The notes below the pieces were generated by a model. That model saw only the letters and a program-made list of their open reading frames with translations. It was not told the DNA's origin and did no database searches. This document shows, in pieces, positions 1 through 8,008 of a DNA stretch of 64,000 nucleotides (positions are counted from its first letter, which is position 1; each line of letters starts with the position of its first letter). The DNA comes from UBA668 sp041918155 (GTDB taxonomy: Bacteria > Actinomycetota > Acidimicrobiia > Acidimicrobiales > Ilumatobacteraceae). The position numbers and the translations under genes were made by a program. The stretch lies in assembly GCA_041918155.1 (NCBI GenBank), contig JAYRWH010000014.1, forward strand, positions 1-64,000. The letters are read 5' to 3'.

Positions 1-1
1 G

Positions 2-646
2 AAGTTCGATCCCGAGACCGGGATCGGGTTGAAGGGGCGCTGGCAGAACACGATCGAGGCGATGTTCCACGGTCGCGTCCCGGAGGGCGCGCCGCTCGAC
101 CCGATCGAACGGCAGCAGTGGCTGGCCGCGTTGGCGTTGGCCGCGCTGATCACGGGTGAGGTGCAAGGTGGGTCGGGCGTGCCGGACATCACGGTCGTGG
201 TCGACGCGGAAACGCTCCTGAAGGGTGAGCATGCCGGCACCCGCCTCGACCTGGGCCAGTTCGGGTTGCCAAGCGAGACGATCCGCCGCTGGGCCTGCAT
301 CGGACAGATCACGCCGATCATCGTCGGTGTCGACGGCACCCGGCTGCTGTTGGGGCGCACTCAGCGGTTGGCGAACCGTGAACAACGCAGAGCACTACGG
401 GTGCTCTATCGCACGTGTGCGTGCTGTGATGTCGTGTTCGAGCACTGCGAGATCCACCACGTGATCTGGTTCGATCCCGACGGCCGCACGGATATCGACA
501 ACCTGATCCCGCTCTGCAGCCGCCACCACCATCTGGCCCACGAGAGCGGCTGGAAGCTCGCACTCGCCCCCGACCGCACACTGCAGGTCAAGCTCCCCAA
601 CGGCGACGTCAGGGTGCACAGCCCACCGAGGGCGATGGCCGCGTGA
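2..646 (+). CDS. DUF222/HNH endonuclease domain protein, 5' partial
   Basis: This is the C-terminal part of a protein whose start lies left of the window. The reading frame is open from base 2, ahead of the first in-window ATG at 29. The last 80 residues form an HNH nuclease fold: a CACC pair, then EIHHV, then a DNLIPLCSRHHH block followed by WKL. This is the usual layout of actinobacterial DUF222-HNH proteins (13E12-repeat type). These occur in many copies per genome and are often linked to mobile DNA; their cellular role is not established. The gene converges on glmM with 11 bp between stop codons. Confidence 0.8.
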   Translation, partial: KFDPETGIGLKGRWQNTIEAMFHGRVPEGAPLDPIERQQWLAALALAALITGEVQGGSGVPDITVVVDAETLLKGEHAGTRLDLGQFGLPSETIRRWACIGQITPIIVGVDGTRLLLGRTQRLANREQRRALRVLYRTCACCDVVFEHCEIHHVIWFDPDGRTDIDNLIPLCSRHHHLAHESGWKLALAPDRTLQVKLPNGDVRVHSPPRAMAA

Positions 647-657
647 CGCGGCCGGGT

Positions 658-1971
658 TCAGGCGAAGCGGGTGCGGACGACAGCGGCGAGGTCGTCGGCC
701 ACGGCGTGGGCCAGCGCGTCGGTGGCTGCTTCCACCATCACGCGGATGAGGGGTTCGGTGCCGCTGGCGCGCACGAGGATGCGGCCATCGCCCTCCAGGC
801 GGGCCTCGGCGGCGGCAATGTCCGCCGCGAGTTCGTCGGCCACATGGGGATGGCGCGCGGCCACCTTCACGTTGACCAGCACCTGCGGGTAGCTGGTCAT
901 CACCTCGGCGGCCAGCTCTGCGAGCGAGCGATGGTGGTTGTGCACGAACTCGGCCAGGCGCAGGCCGGCGAGCAGGCCGTCGCCGGTGGTGGCCAGGTCG
1001 CGGTAGATGACGTGGCCGCTCTGCTCGCCGCCAACGCTGAACCCGCCGGCGTCGAGGGCCTCGAGCACGTACCGGTCGCCGACGGCGGTGGTCACGACCG
1101 TGATGCCCGCGGCAGCCATCGCCTTGTGGAACCCGAGGTTGCTCATCACCGTCACGACCACGGTGTCGTGGTGCAGGCGGCCCTCCTCGAGGAGCTGGAT
1201 CGCCGCAAGCCCGATCAGGCGATCACCATCGATCACCCGACCCTGGTGGTCGACTGCGATCACCCGATCACCGTCACCGTCGAAGGCCAGGCCCATCGTC
1301 GCCGCGTTGGCGGCGACAGCGGCCGACAGTGATTCCACGTGGGTGGCTCCGCAGCGGTCGTTGATGTTGCGACCGTCGGGCGCGTCGTGGATGACGACGA
1401 CCTGCGCGCCGAGCGCACGGAACGCCGCCGGCGCCACGTGCGACATCGCCCCGTTGGCGCAGTCGAGCACGATGCTCAGGCCGTCGAGCGGCTCGGTGAG
1501 GCCGACGAGATGCTGCACGTATCGGTCACCACTGGGGCCATGCGCCGCCGCCACCTCGTGGCCACCGACATACGCGTCCACATGCGCTGGGTCGAGCACC
1601 GCCTCGATCGCCCGCTCGATGGAGTCGGGCAGCTTGGTGCCTCCGGGAGCGAACACCTTCACGCCGTTGTCGTGCCAGGGGTTGTGCGAGGCGGTGATCA
1701 TCGCCGCCGGGCATTGCTCCTGCTCGGCCAGCCAGGCCAGGCACGGCGTGGGCACGACGCCCGCCGACACCGGCTCGGCGCCACCCGCGGCAAGGCCGGC
1801 GGCCAGCGCCGTCTCCAGAACGCTGCCGCTCTCGCGGGTGTCGCGCCCGATCAGCCAGCGCCCGCCGCCCAACACCTGCGCCGCGGCGCGCCCGAGGGCG
1901 GCCACATACGCGGGAGTCAGTTCCGTGAGCGCCCGGCCGCGTACACCGTCGGTGCCGAAGCGCAGGCTCAT
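658..1971 (-). CDS. glmM: Phosphoglucosamine mutase GlmM
   Basis: GlmM converts glucosamine-6-phosphate to glucosamine-1-phosphate, the step that feeds UDP-GlcNAc for peptidoglycan. The 437 residues match the family length. The N-terminus reads RFGTDGVRG. The phosphoserine loop is TASHNPWHDNG, the metal loop is AFDGDGDR, the sugar-specificity loop is GGEQSGH, and the phosphate-binding loop near the C-terminus is RASGTEPLIRVM. It lies 13 bp after rpsI and is the last gene of an rplM-rpsI-glmM unit, an arrangement common in Actinobacteria and Firmicutes. Confidence 0.97.
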   Translation of the reverse strand: MSLRFGTDGVRGRALTELTPAYVAALGRAAAQVLGGGRWLIGRDTRESGSVLETALAAGLAAGGAEPVSAGVVPTPCLAWLAEQEQCPAAMITASHNPWHDNGVKVFAPGGTKLPDSIERAIEAVLDPAHVDAYVGGHEVAAAHGPSGDRYVQHLVGLTEPLDGLSIVLDCANGAMSHVAPAAFRALGAQVVVIHDAPDGRNINDRCGATHVESLSAAVAANAATMGLAFDGDGDRVIAVDHQGRVIDGDRLIGLAAIQLLEEGRLHHDTVVVTVMSNLGFHKAMAAAGITVVTTAVGDRYVLEALDAGGFSVGGEQSGHVIYRDLATTGDGLLAGLRLAEFVHNHHRSLAELAAEVMTSYPQVLVNVKVAARHPHVADELAADIAAAEARLEGDGRILVRASGTEPLIRVMVEAATDALAHAVADDLAAVVRTRFA

Positions 1972-1984
1972 GCCAGGCGCAGCG

Positions 1985-2380
1985 TCAGCGCTTGGTGTAC
2001 TGCTTGGCCTTGCGGGCCTTGACGAGACCGTACTTCTTGCTCTCCTTGCGACGCGGGTCGCGGGTGAGCAGGCCGGCCTTCTTCAGCGCCGCCCGGGCCT
2101 CGGGATCGAGTTCGACCAGCGAGCGGGCAATGGCCATGCGCAGGGCGCCCGCCTGGCCGCTGACGCCACCACCGTGCATCGTGGCGTCGACGTCGTAGGT
2201 CTCTTCGACACCGACGACGCGCAGCGCCTCGGTGACGGTCATCCGCTGCATGGCGGTGGGGAAGTACTCCGCGAAGGCCTTGCCGTTGATCGTGTGGGTG
2301 CCGTTACCGGGGCGCAGGCGAGCGCGGGCGACGGCCTCCTTGCGGCGGCCGGTGGTCTGGGTGAGCGGCTTGGTGGCCAT
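1985..2380 (-). CDS. rpsI: 30S ribosomal protein S9
   Basis: A 131-residue S9 protein. It has the conserved core GRRKEAVARARLRPG at the N-terminus, MHGGGVSGQAGALR in the middle and the basic tail KKYGLVKARKAKQYTKR. The tail is known to reach the ribosomal P site in this family. It follows rplM by 23 bp on the same strand. Confidence 0.98.
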   Translation of the reverse strand: MATKPLTQTTGRRKEAVARARLRPGNGTHTINGKAFAEYFPTAMQRMTVTEALRVVGVEETYDVDATMHGGGVSGQAGALRMAIARSLVELDPEARAALKKAGLLTRDPRRKESKKYGLVKARKAKQYTKR

Positions 2381-2403
2381 GGTGTTCTCTACCTTCCGGC
2401 GAT

Positions 2404-2850
2404 TCAGCGGGCCTTGGCCGCGGGGATCTCAAGGGCGACGGGCGACTGAGCGGCGTGCGGGTGCTCGGCACCGGCGTACACCTTCAGCTTCTTGATCTGC
2501 TGACGGCCGAGCGGGCCGTGGGGCAGCATGCCGCGAACACTGCGACGTACGGCCTCGGCGGCGTCGCGGTCGAGCATGCTGGAGTACTTCTCGGTCTTCA
2601 GGCCGCCCGGGTAACCACTGTGGCGGTAGATGTTCTTCTGACCGGCCTTGCCCTTGGTGAGCACGACCTTGGAGGCATTGATGATCACCACATGGTCGCC
2701 GGTGTCGATGTGCGGGGCGAAGGTGGGCTTGTGCTTGCCGCGAAGGACCCGCGCGGCCTCAGTGCAGATGCGGCCGAGGACCATGCCGTCGGCGTCGATC
2801 ACGTGCCACGCACGAGTGATTTCGCTGGCCTTGGGGCTGTAGGTGGTCAT
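2404..2850 (-). CDS. rplM: 50S ribosomal protein L13
   Basis: L13 is an early-assembly protein of the large subunit. Family blocks include WHVIDADGMVLGR, GDHVVIINASKV, YRHSGYPGGLK and RGMLPHGPLGR. The frame stays open upstream to 2898. The ATG at 2850 is preferred because GAAGGA lies 8 bases before it and the resulting 148-residue protein has normal family length. It is first in the rplM-rpsI-glmM unit, with a promoter about 90 bp upstream. Confidence 0.96.
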   Translation of the reverse strand: MTTYSPKASEITRAWHVIDADGMVLGRICTEAARVLRGKHKPTFAPHIDTGDHVVIINASKVVLTKGKAGQKNIYRHSGYPGGLKTEKYSSMLDRDAAEAVRRSVRGMLPHGPLGRQQIKKLKVYAGAEHPHAAQSPVALEIPAAKAR

Positions 2851-2935
2851 TTCGTACTGTCCTTCACGCGAATACGCCCGGCCCGGTGCACCGACCACGG
2901 ACGTGGCCTGGCCGCAACCGCCAGGGAACCGTGAA

Positions 2936-2965
2936 ATGATACGGGGAACGAGGCCAAAGCGGCAA
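2936..2965 (-). promoter_or_regulatory. Promoter of rplM-rpsI-glmM
   Basis: Read on the minus strand, TTGCCG (2965-2960), an 18-bp spacer and TATCAT (2941-2936) form a sigma-70-type promoter. The predicted leader before the rplM ATG is about 80 nt and contains a small hairpin with GGCCAC/GTGGTC arms. This is inference from the sequence only. Confidence 0.55.
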
Positions 2966-2993
2966 CAGCGCCGCCGAATCAGCGGAGAACACT

Positions 2994-4139
2994 TCAGGTC
3001 AGGTCAGGCACCACTTCGGCGCTGCGGGCGATGCATTGCTCGATCCGGTTGCGCAGGGGGTCCGTCACGTCGGCCCGGGCGAGGGTGGCGAAGGCCGGGT
3101 AGATGAGGCGGGTATCCACGTCGACACACAGCAGGATCGTTTGCGGCGAGGCGCGGAACGTGCCGTCGGGCCGCTCGGTGAAGCGCACGGTCGCCATCAG
3201 CCCGTCGAGGGTCCGCGGGTCGGCGTACTTACCCATCGGCGCGGTGCCCATCCCGCTCACCTCGTTGCCGACGCTCCAGTACACCAGCGCGCCGTTCACC
3301 TGCTCGACGGGTTGGATGACGTGCGGGCCGTGCAGCACGATGAGGTCGACGTGCGTCGCCTTGGTGATCTGCTCGACGAACGCCCGGTCGGCCCCCGTGG
3401 GCGCCGACTCCAACTCCTTGCCGCCGTGCAGGCTGACGATCACGACTTCCGCGCCCTGGCTGCGGGCCTCGTTCACGTCGGCGACGATGCTCTCGGCGGT
3501 CGCCATGTTGAGCCGCCAGGCCAAGGGCCGATCGGTGTTGTTGGCCCTCGTGTACGCCAGGTGCGCCACCCGCACCCCCTTGACTTCAAAGGTGCTGACC
3601 GCCGCCTCCTCCGGCGAGCGGGCCGTGCCGACATGGCTGACGCCGGCGTCGTCGAGGGCCTGCAAGGTGCTGTCGATGCCGTCGAGCCCGAGGTCGTTGC
3701 TGTGGTTGCTGGATGTCGTGCACCGGGTGTACCCCGCGGCCCGGACACCCGCCGCGACCTCGTAGGGGGCCAGCCAGCGGTAGCCCTGGCGCGGGCCGTG
3801 CCCGTAAGGACCGGCCTTCTGCCCCGGCTTGCCGATGGGGAACTCCATGTGGCAAATGGCGAGGTCGACGCTGCCGAGGATCGGCGCGATCGGCGCGAAC
3901 AACGGCCCGAACTCGTAACGCGCCCCGGGCGCCGCATGGCTGGCGGCAGCCGCCTTGACCGGGCTCTCCACGAGGATGTCGCCGGTGGCGGCGACCGTGA
4001 ACGCGCGCGGCGCGGATGTCCCGCGCCCCCCTGGCACCCGCAGCGTGTCGATCGACGCGTGGCCAGGTGCGGCCGTCGCCCCGAGCACAGCGGCGCACAG
4101 GAACGCGGCACCGCTGAGACGGATCCGGGCTCGCTGCAC
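2994..4139 (-). CDS. Secreted CapA-family metallophosphoesterase-like protein
   Basis: A 381-residue protein with an N-terminal signal sequence (hydrophobic stretch about residues 8-26). A CapA/poly-gamma-glutamate-synthesis type domain follows: AATGDILVE near the start, NHSNDLG as the metal-binding block, and HGGKE and LHGPHVIQP in the C-terminal half. CapA-fold proteins are metallophosphatase-like and act outside the membrane in capsule or anionic polymer handling. No CapB or CapC partner is nearby, so the substrate is unknown. The gene sits between truA and rplM on the same strand. Confidence 0.85.
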   Translation of the reverse strand: MQRARIRLSGAAFLCAAVLGATAAPGHASIDTLRVPGGRGTSAPRAFTVAATGDILVESPVKAAAASHAAPGARYEFGPLFAPIAPILGSVDLAICHMEFPIGKPGQKAGPYGHGPRQGYRWLAPYEVAAGVRAAGYTRCTTSSNHSNDLGLDGIDSTLQALDDAGVSHVGTARSPEEAAVSTFEVKGVRVAHLAYTRANNTDRPLAWRLNMATAESIVADVNEARSQGAEVVIVSLHGGKELESAPTGADRAFVEQITKATHVDLIVLHGPHVIQPVEQVNGALVYWSVGNEVSGMGTAPMGKYADPRTLDGLMATVRFTERPDGTFRASPQTILLCVDVDTRLIYPAFATLARADVTDPLRNRIEQCIARSAEVVPDLT

Positions 4140-4148
4140 TGCCGCAGG

Positions 4149-4928
4149 CTACTCCGACGGCGGGTAGCCGACCTCCCACAACACCAGCCCGTGAGGCGGA
4201 GCCACCCGGCCCGCGGTGTGCCGGTCGCGGGAGAGGAGGATGCCCCGCATGTCGCCCGCGTGCAGCTTTCCCACGCCGACATCGACGAGCGTGCCCACGA
4301 TCGAACGCACCATCTGGTGGCAGAACGCGTTCGCCCGGATCTCGAAGCGCAACAGGCCGGCGATGTCGCCGGGCACCTCGTGCCAGCTGGCGCTCATCAC
4401 CCGCCGCATCATCGACGGCGTGTCGGCCACGTCCGCCGCCTTCGGCCTGCGGCAGAAGGAGGTGAAGTCGTGTTGGCCGATGAGCGGGTCGCACGCGAGA
4501 TCCATCGCCCACAGCCGCAACGGTTCGATCACATGCCACGCGGTGCGCGCCGCGAACGGGTTCGGGTCGGGCGAGTTCAGTACGTGGTAGCGGTAATGCC
4601 GGTAGGTGGCACTGAAGCGGGCGTGGAACTCGGGGTCGGTGCACCACACCACGTCGCGGATCGCGATCGCCGGCCCGCACATCTTGTTCACTCGTCGCTG
4701 CAGGCCGGCGAGATCGGTGTGGTCGGGCAGGTCGACGCTGACGACCTGCCCCCATCCGTGCACGCCTGCATCCGTGCGTCCTGCGCCCACGGGATCGAGC
4801 GGCATGCGGGCAACCTTCTCCAAGGCGACGCGCAGCTCGCCCATCACGGTGCGGGTCGCTGTCTGCTCCGCGAAGCCGTGGAAATTGGCGCCGTCGTAGG
4901 CGATGGTGAGGCGTGCGCGGCGGGCCAC
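4149..4928 (-). CDS. truA: tRNA pseudouridine(38-40) synthase TruA
   Basis: TruA makes pseudouridine at positions 38-40 of the tRNA anticodon arm. The catalytic aspartate lies in GAGRTDAGVHGWGQV. YRYHVLN and NAFCHQMVRSIVGTLVDVG are further family blocks. I chose the GTG at 4928, which gives VARRARLTIAYDG and 259 residues. Earlier in-frame starts would extend into dacB and add low-complexity sequence. The dacB stop lies 10 bp upstream. Confidence 0.95.
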   Translation of the reverse strand: MARRARLTIAYDGANFHGFAEQTATRTVMGELRVALEKVARMPLDPVGAGRTDAGVHGWGQVVSVDLPDHTDLAGLQRRVNKMCGPAIAIRDVVWCTDPEFHARFSATYRHYRYHVLNSPDPNPFAARTAWHVIEPLRLWAMDLACDPLIGQHDFTSFCRRPKAADVADTPSMMRRVMSASWHEVPGDIAGLLRFEIRANAFCHQMVRSIVGTLVDVGVGKLHAGDMRGILLSRDRHTAGRVAPPHGLVLWEVGYPPSE

Positions 4929-4938
4929 GCGGCTCAGC

Positions 4939-6372
4939 CTACGACGCGCTCGGGGCGAGGCTGTCGGCAGTCGGGCCGGTGGAGGCGGCAAGCAGTACGT
5001 CGGCGAGGTCGTCCCACACGCCGACAAAGGAGTCGGCCGAGGTGCCGTTGAGGATCACCACGAACTGCACCTCGTCGCCACCGGCGACGAAGTACCCGCT
5101 CAGCGACTTGACCCCGCTCAGCGACCCGGTCTTGCCCTGGATAACGCCATTGAGGCCGTCACGTTTGAAGTACTCCGCGAGCGTCGAGCCGGCCTGCCCG
5201 CCGCGGGCCAGCCCGGCGCCGAGCGGGTCGGTGGCCGAGCTGCGCTCCAGCACCTGCAACAGGGTGGTACAGGTGAGTCGATTGTCGCGGCTGAGGCCGG
5301 AGCCGTCAGTGAGCTGCAGGCCGGTGGTGGACACGCCCCACGCCGCGAGCTTGTCGGCCACCACTTGCAACCCGGCGGTGCGGGTGCCTTGCGCGCCGGC
5401 CGCGGCGTGCGCGATCTCCTTGACCAGCATCTCCGCGGTGAGGTTGTCGCTGGTGGCGAGCATCTCGTTGACGATGTCGGAGAGCGGCGCCGACTCCACC
5501 GAGGCCAGCACGCCGAGGCCGGCGCTGGCCGTGCCGCTGCTGGTGCCGCCGTCGATCTGCACATTGCGCGCCGCGAGCAGGCCGGCGAACTCCTTCGCCG
5601 CCGCCCCCGTGGGGTCGGCGGAGATCACACCGCTCTCGCTGATCGAGTCGTCGATCACGAGCGCCCCCACCGGCACCCCGTCGGCCACCTTCTTCAGGTC
5701 GTCGCCCCAACCGGGCGGGTAGGTCTCGGCGTCGTAGCGCGACGCGTCGGCCACGATCCGGCCGGTGACGTGGGTGACCCCTGCGGCCACCAGCGCGTCG
5801 GCGAGCGCTTCGACGCTCGTCGCGTGCAGCGGTGGCCGCTTACGGGTGGCGGTGGCCTGGGTGTACCACGATTCGCTGAGCACCGGATCACCCCCACCGA
5901 CGAGAAAGAGATCGCCGGTGACGACACCGCCGACCGGCGCGGGACCCACCACCTGGGTCGTGAACTTGGTGCCGGGGCCGAGCACGTCGAGCGCCACGGC
6001 GGCGATGACGATCTTGAGGGTGCTCGCCGGGATCACCGGCAGGTCGCCGTTGACCGACGCGACGGGCACGTCGTCGATCGCCAACGCGGTGCACGAGGTG
6101 CCATCGATCGCGCCGAGCAGTGGCGCGGCCGTCGACTTCAGCAGGCTCGCTTGCGCCGTGGAGGCCAGCACCGACGGCGTGCGCCGCACGGACAGCAGCG
6201 GCGTGGCGAGCACCCCGGGCAACGGGGCGGAGTTGGGCGGCGCCTCGACCGGCACGGTATCGGCGGACGCGTTGCCGTGCGCCCACCAGCCCACGGCACC
6301 GAGCCCGGCCGCGGGAATGGCGGCGACGACGCACAACACGGCGACAGGACGACGAGCACGGCGACGGGCCAT
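4939..6372 (-). CDS. dacB: D-alanyl-D-alanine carboxypeptidase/endopeptidase (PBP4/DacB family)
   Basis: A low-molecular-weight penicillin-binding protein of 477 residues that trims or cleaves peptidoglycan cross-links outside the membrane. The N-terminus has a positively charged start and one hydrophobic segment (about residues 9-30), a signal peptide or anchor. The three serine-transferase motifs are present: STLK, SDN (in TSDNLTAEM) and KTG (in QGKTGSLSGV). The large insertion between the first two motifs is typical of the PBP4 subclass. It lies 10 bp upstream of truA, probably in one transcript. Confidence 0.93.
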   Translation of the reverse strand: MARRRARRPVAVLCVVAAIPAAGLGAVGWWAHGNASADTVPVEAPPNSAPLPGVLATPLLSVRRTPSVLASTAQASLLKSTAAPLLGAIDGTSCTALAIDDVPVASVNGDLPVIPASTLKIVIAAVALDVLGPGTKFTTQVVGPAPVGGVVTGDLFLVGGGDPVLSESWYTQATATRKRPPLHATSVEALADALVAAGVTHVTGRIVADASRYDAETYPPGWGDDLKKVADGVPVGALVIDDSISESGVISADPTGAAAKEFAGLLAARNVQIDGGTSSGTASAGLGVLASVESAPLSDIVNEMLATSDNLTAEMLVKEIAHAAAGAQGTRTAGLQVVADKLAAWGVSTTGLQLTDGSGLSRDNRLTCTTLLQVLERSSATDPLGAGLARGGQAGSTLAEYFKRDGLNGVIQGKTGSLSGVKSLSGYFVAGGDEVQFVVILNGTSADSFVGVWDDLADVLLAASTGPTADSLAPSAS

Positions 6373-6381
6373 TGCTCCAGC

Positions 6382-7896
6382 CTACGGAACAGGCTGTACG
6401 GCTGCTCCCGCGAGCGGGGCGAGCACCCGGCGGAGCGCCTGGCGAGCGTCCTTGGTGTCGAATTCGACGAAACTCTGTGCGAACCCCTCGCGAGCCGCTC
6501 GACGCCTCGCTTCCAGCCGCTCCGCGAGCCGCCCGATGGCAATGAGCGTGCCGTGCTCGACGCCTCGGCCGATCAGTTCGGCCGCCAACACGGCAAGATG
6601 CTGGGCCTGCACATCGGCGTCCTGATGTTCACCAAGGTTGTCCTGCAGTTGTTTCAACAGACGCACGAACTCCCTCGCGGCCGGCATCGGCATCAGTGAG
6701 CGGAAGCACTCGAGTAGATAACGGAGGTGCTTACCGTACTTGCGAAGATCATGTACCTGCTGAGCGGGGCTTTCTGGCGTGATTCTCCGGCCTTCGCGAA
6801 TGAGGCGGTCGTGCGCGCCGGCAGTCAGGCGCGCGACCAGCGGGGCGAGCTGCTCGTCGCCGAGAGGGCCGCGTTCGCTCTCGTCGGCACTCAGCCACTC
6901 CCGCCAGCCCCCGACGACAGCCTGCGCCTCCGGGCCGGCGAGCACCTCGGCCATCGTCGCGTAGGCCGCGTCGAGATGCTCCTCCATCAGCGCGCGAAGT
7001 GGGGTCAACGCGGCCACGACGGCCGCATCGAGCCCGGCGGTGTAGTGCACCCAGTCGTGCACGTAGACGTCAAGGTCGCGAGCCACCGAGGTCTGGGCCG
7101 CCAACCAGTGGAGATCTGCGCGCGCGTTGGCGAGCGGTGACTCGGCAAAGACGTCAGCAGCGTGGCGCAACAACGTGCGCGAGCGTCGCAGCGCCACCCG
7201 CAGGTCGTGCAGGAACTCCGGATCCGTGCGATCGACAACCCCCTGCCAGTTCGCGTCGATGGTCGCGAATAGCTCGATGAGTACGGCACGAAACCCATCT
7301 GCCGCGGCCATACTCGGCTGCAGCACCACTTCCCGCTCAGGTACGGCGACCATCGAGGACAGCACCGCATCGAGACAACCCAGCGCGCTTGTCGGCGTGG
7401 CGCGGGCGGCGATGAGACGGTGGAGTGATCGGGGAGCGTCCGAGACTGCGAGCACGGTGACGGCCCGCTCGGTCGAGCCGGCCACCTGACTGCGCTCGTG
7501 GAGTTCGAGTGTCGCGTCACGCCCGCTCGACCGGGCGAGCGCGCCCACGCTCGCCATCGAGGTGACGGTCGCAACAGGGAGCAGTGCCCTCGGCCCGATC
7601 CGCCGCGCCAGGAGGTCGTGCATCGGTCCTTCGGGCAGGTCGCGGGCGAAGACCGGGAGTGGGCGTCGCCCGAGCGGCGCCGACGCCGCCGTACGACCCG
7701 TGATGACGAGCTGCCGAGGTGCCGGGCTGACGACGGCACACCAGAGTCCGGCGCGCACAAGCCGTAAGTCGAACGTGTCGAGCAGGGTCCGCACACAACG
7801 CCGCCTGCCACCGAAGCGGACCCCGGCCGAGGCCAAGTCGTCGAGCAACGGACGCAGCGAACGCGGCGACACCTCGTACACGGTGGAGCCACTCAC
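6382..7896 (-). CDS. CYTH-like/CHAD domain protein
   Basis: The C-terminal half is a CHAD domain (conserved histidine alpha-helical). The first histidine block is FLHDLRVALRRSRTLLRH and the second is VHDLRKYGKHLRYLLE. CHAD domains bind inorganic polyphosphate. The N-terminal part (LLDTFDLRLVRAGLWC, ATLELHERS) looks like a degenerate CYTH triphosphate-tunnel domain, though the usual ExExK start is not clear. I chose the GTG at 7896 (504 residues): it has a TACTTT hexamer 7 bases upstream, and the ATG at 7941 would leave only 4 bp to the divergent ORF. The 7941 start cannot be excluded. Confidence 0.8.
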   Translation of the reverse strand: MSGSTVYEVSPRSLRPLLDDLASAGVRFGGRRRCVRTLLDTFDLRLVRAGLWCAVVSPAPRQLVITGRTAASAPLGRRPLPVFARDLPEGPMHDLLARRIGPRALLPVATVTSMASVGALARSSGRDATLELHERSQVAGSTERAVTVLAVSDAPRSLHRLIAARATPTSALGCLDAVLSSMVAVPEREVVLQPSMAAADGFRAVLIELFATIDANWQGVVDRTDPEFLHDLRVALRRSRTLLRHAADVFAESPLANARADLHWLAAQTSVARDLDVYVHDWVHYTAGLDAAVVAALTPLRALMEEHLDAAYATMAEVLAGPEAQAVVGGWREWLSADESERGPLGDEQLAPLVARLTAGAHDRLIREGRRITPESPAQQVHDLRKYGKHLRYLLECFRSLMPMPAAREFVRLLKQLQDNLGEHQDADVQAQHLAVLAAELIGRGVEHGTLIAIGRLAERLEARRRAAREGFAQSFVEFDTKDARQALRRVLAPLAGAAVQPVP

Positions 7897-8008
7897 CGAC
7901 GCAAAAGTAGCGAGGGGTCGGGCGCCCCACACACAGTTCACTTGAATGTTGCCGCCTGTTCATCTTCGGGCTGGCTCGGCGAACCTACGGTCCCTACCCT
8001 TGTCCGCG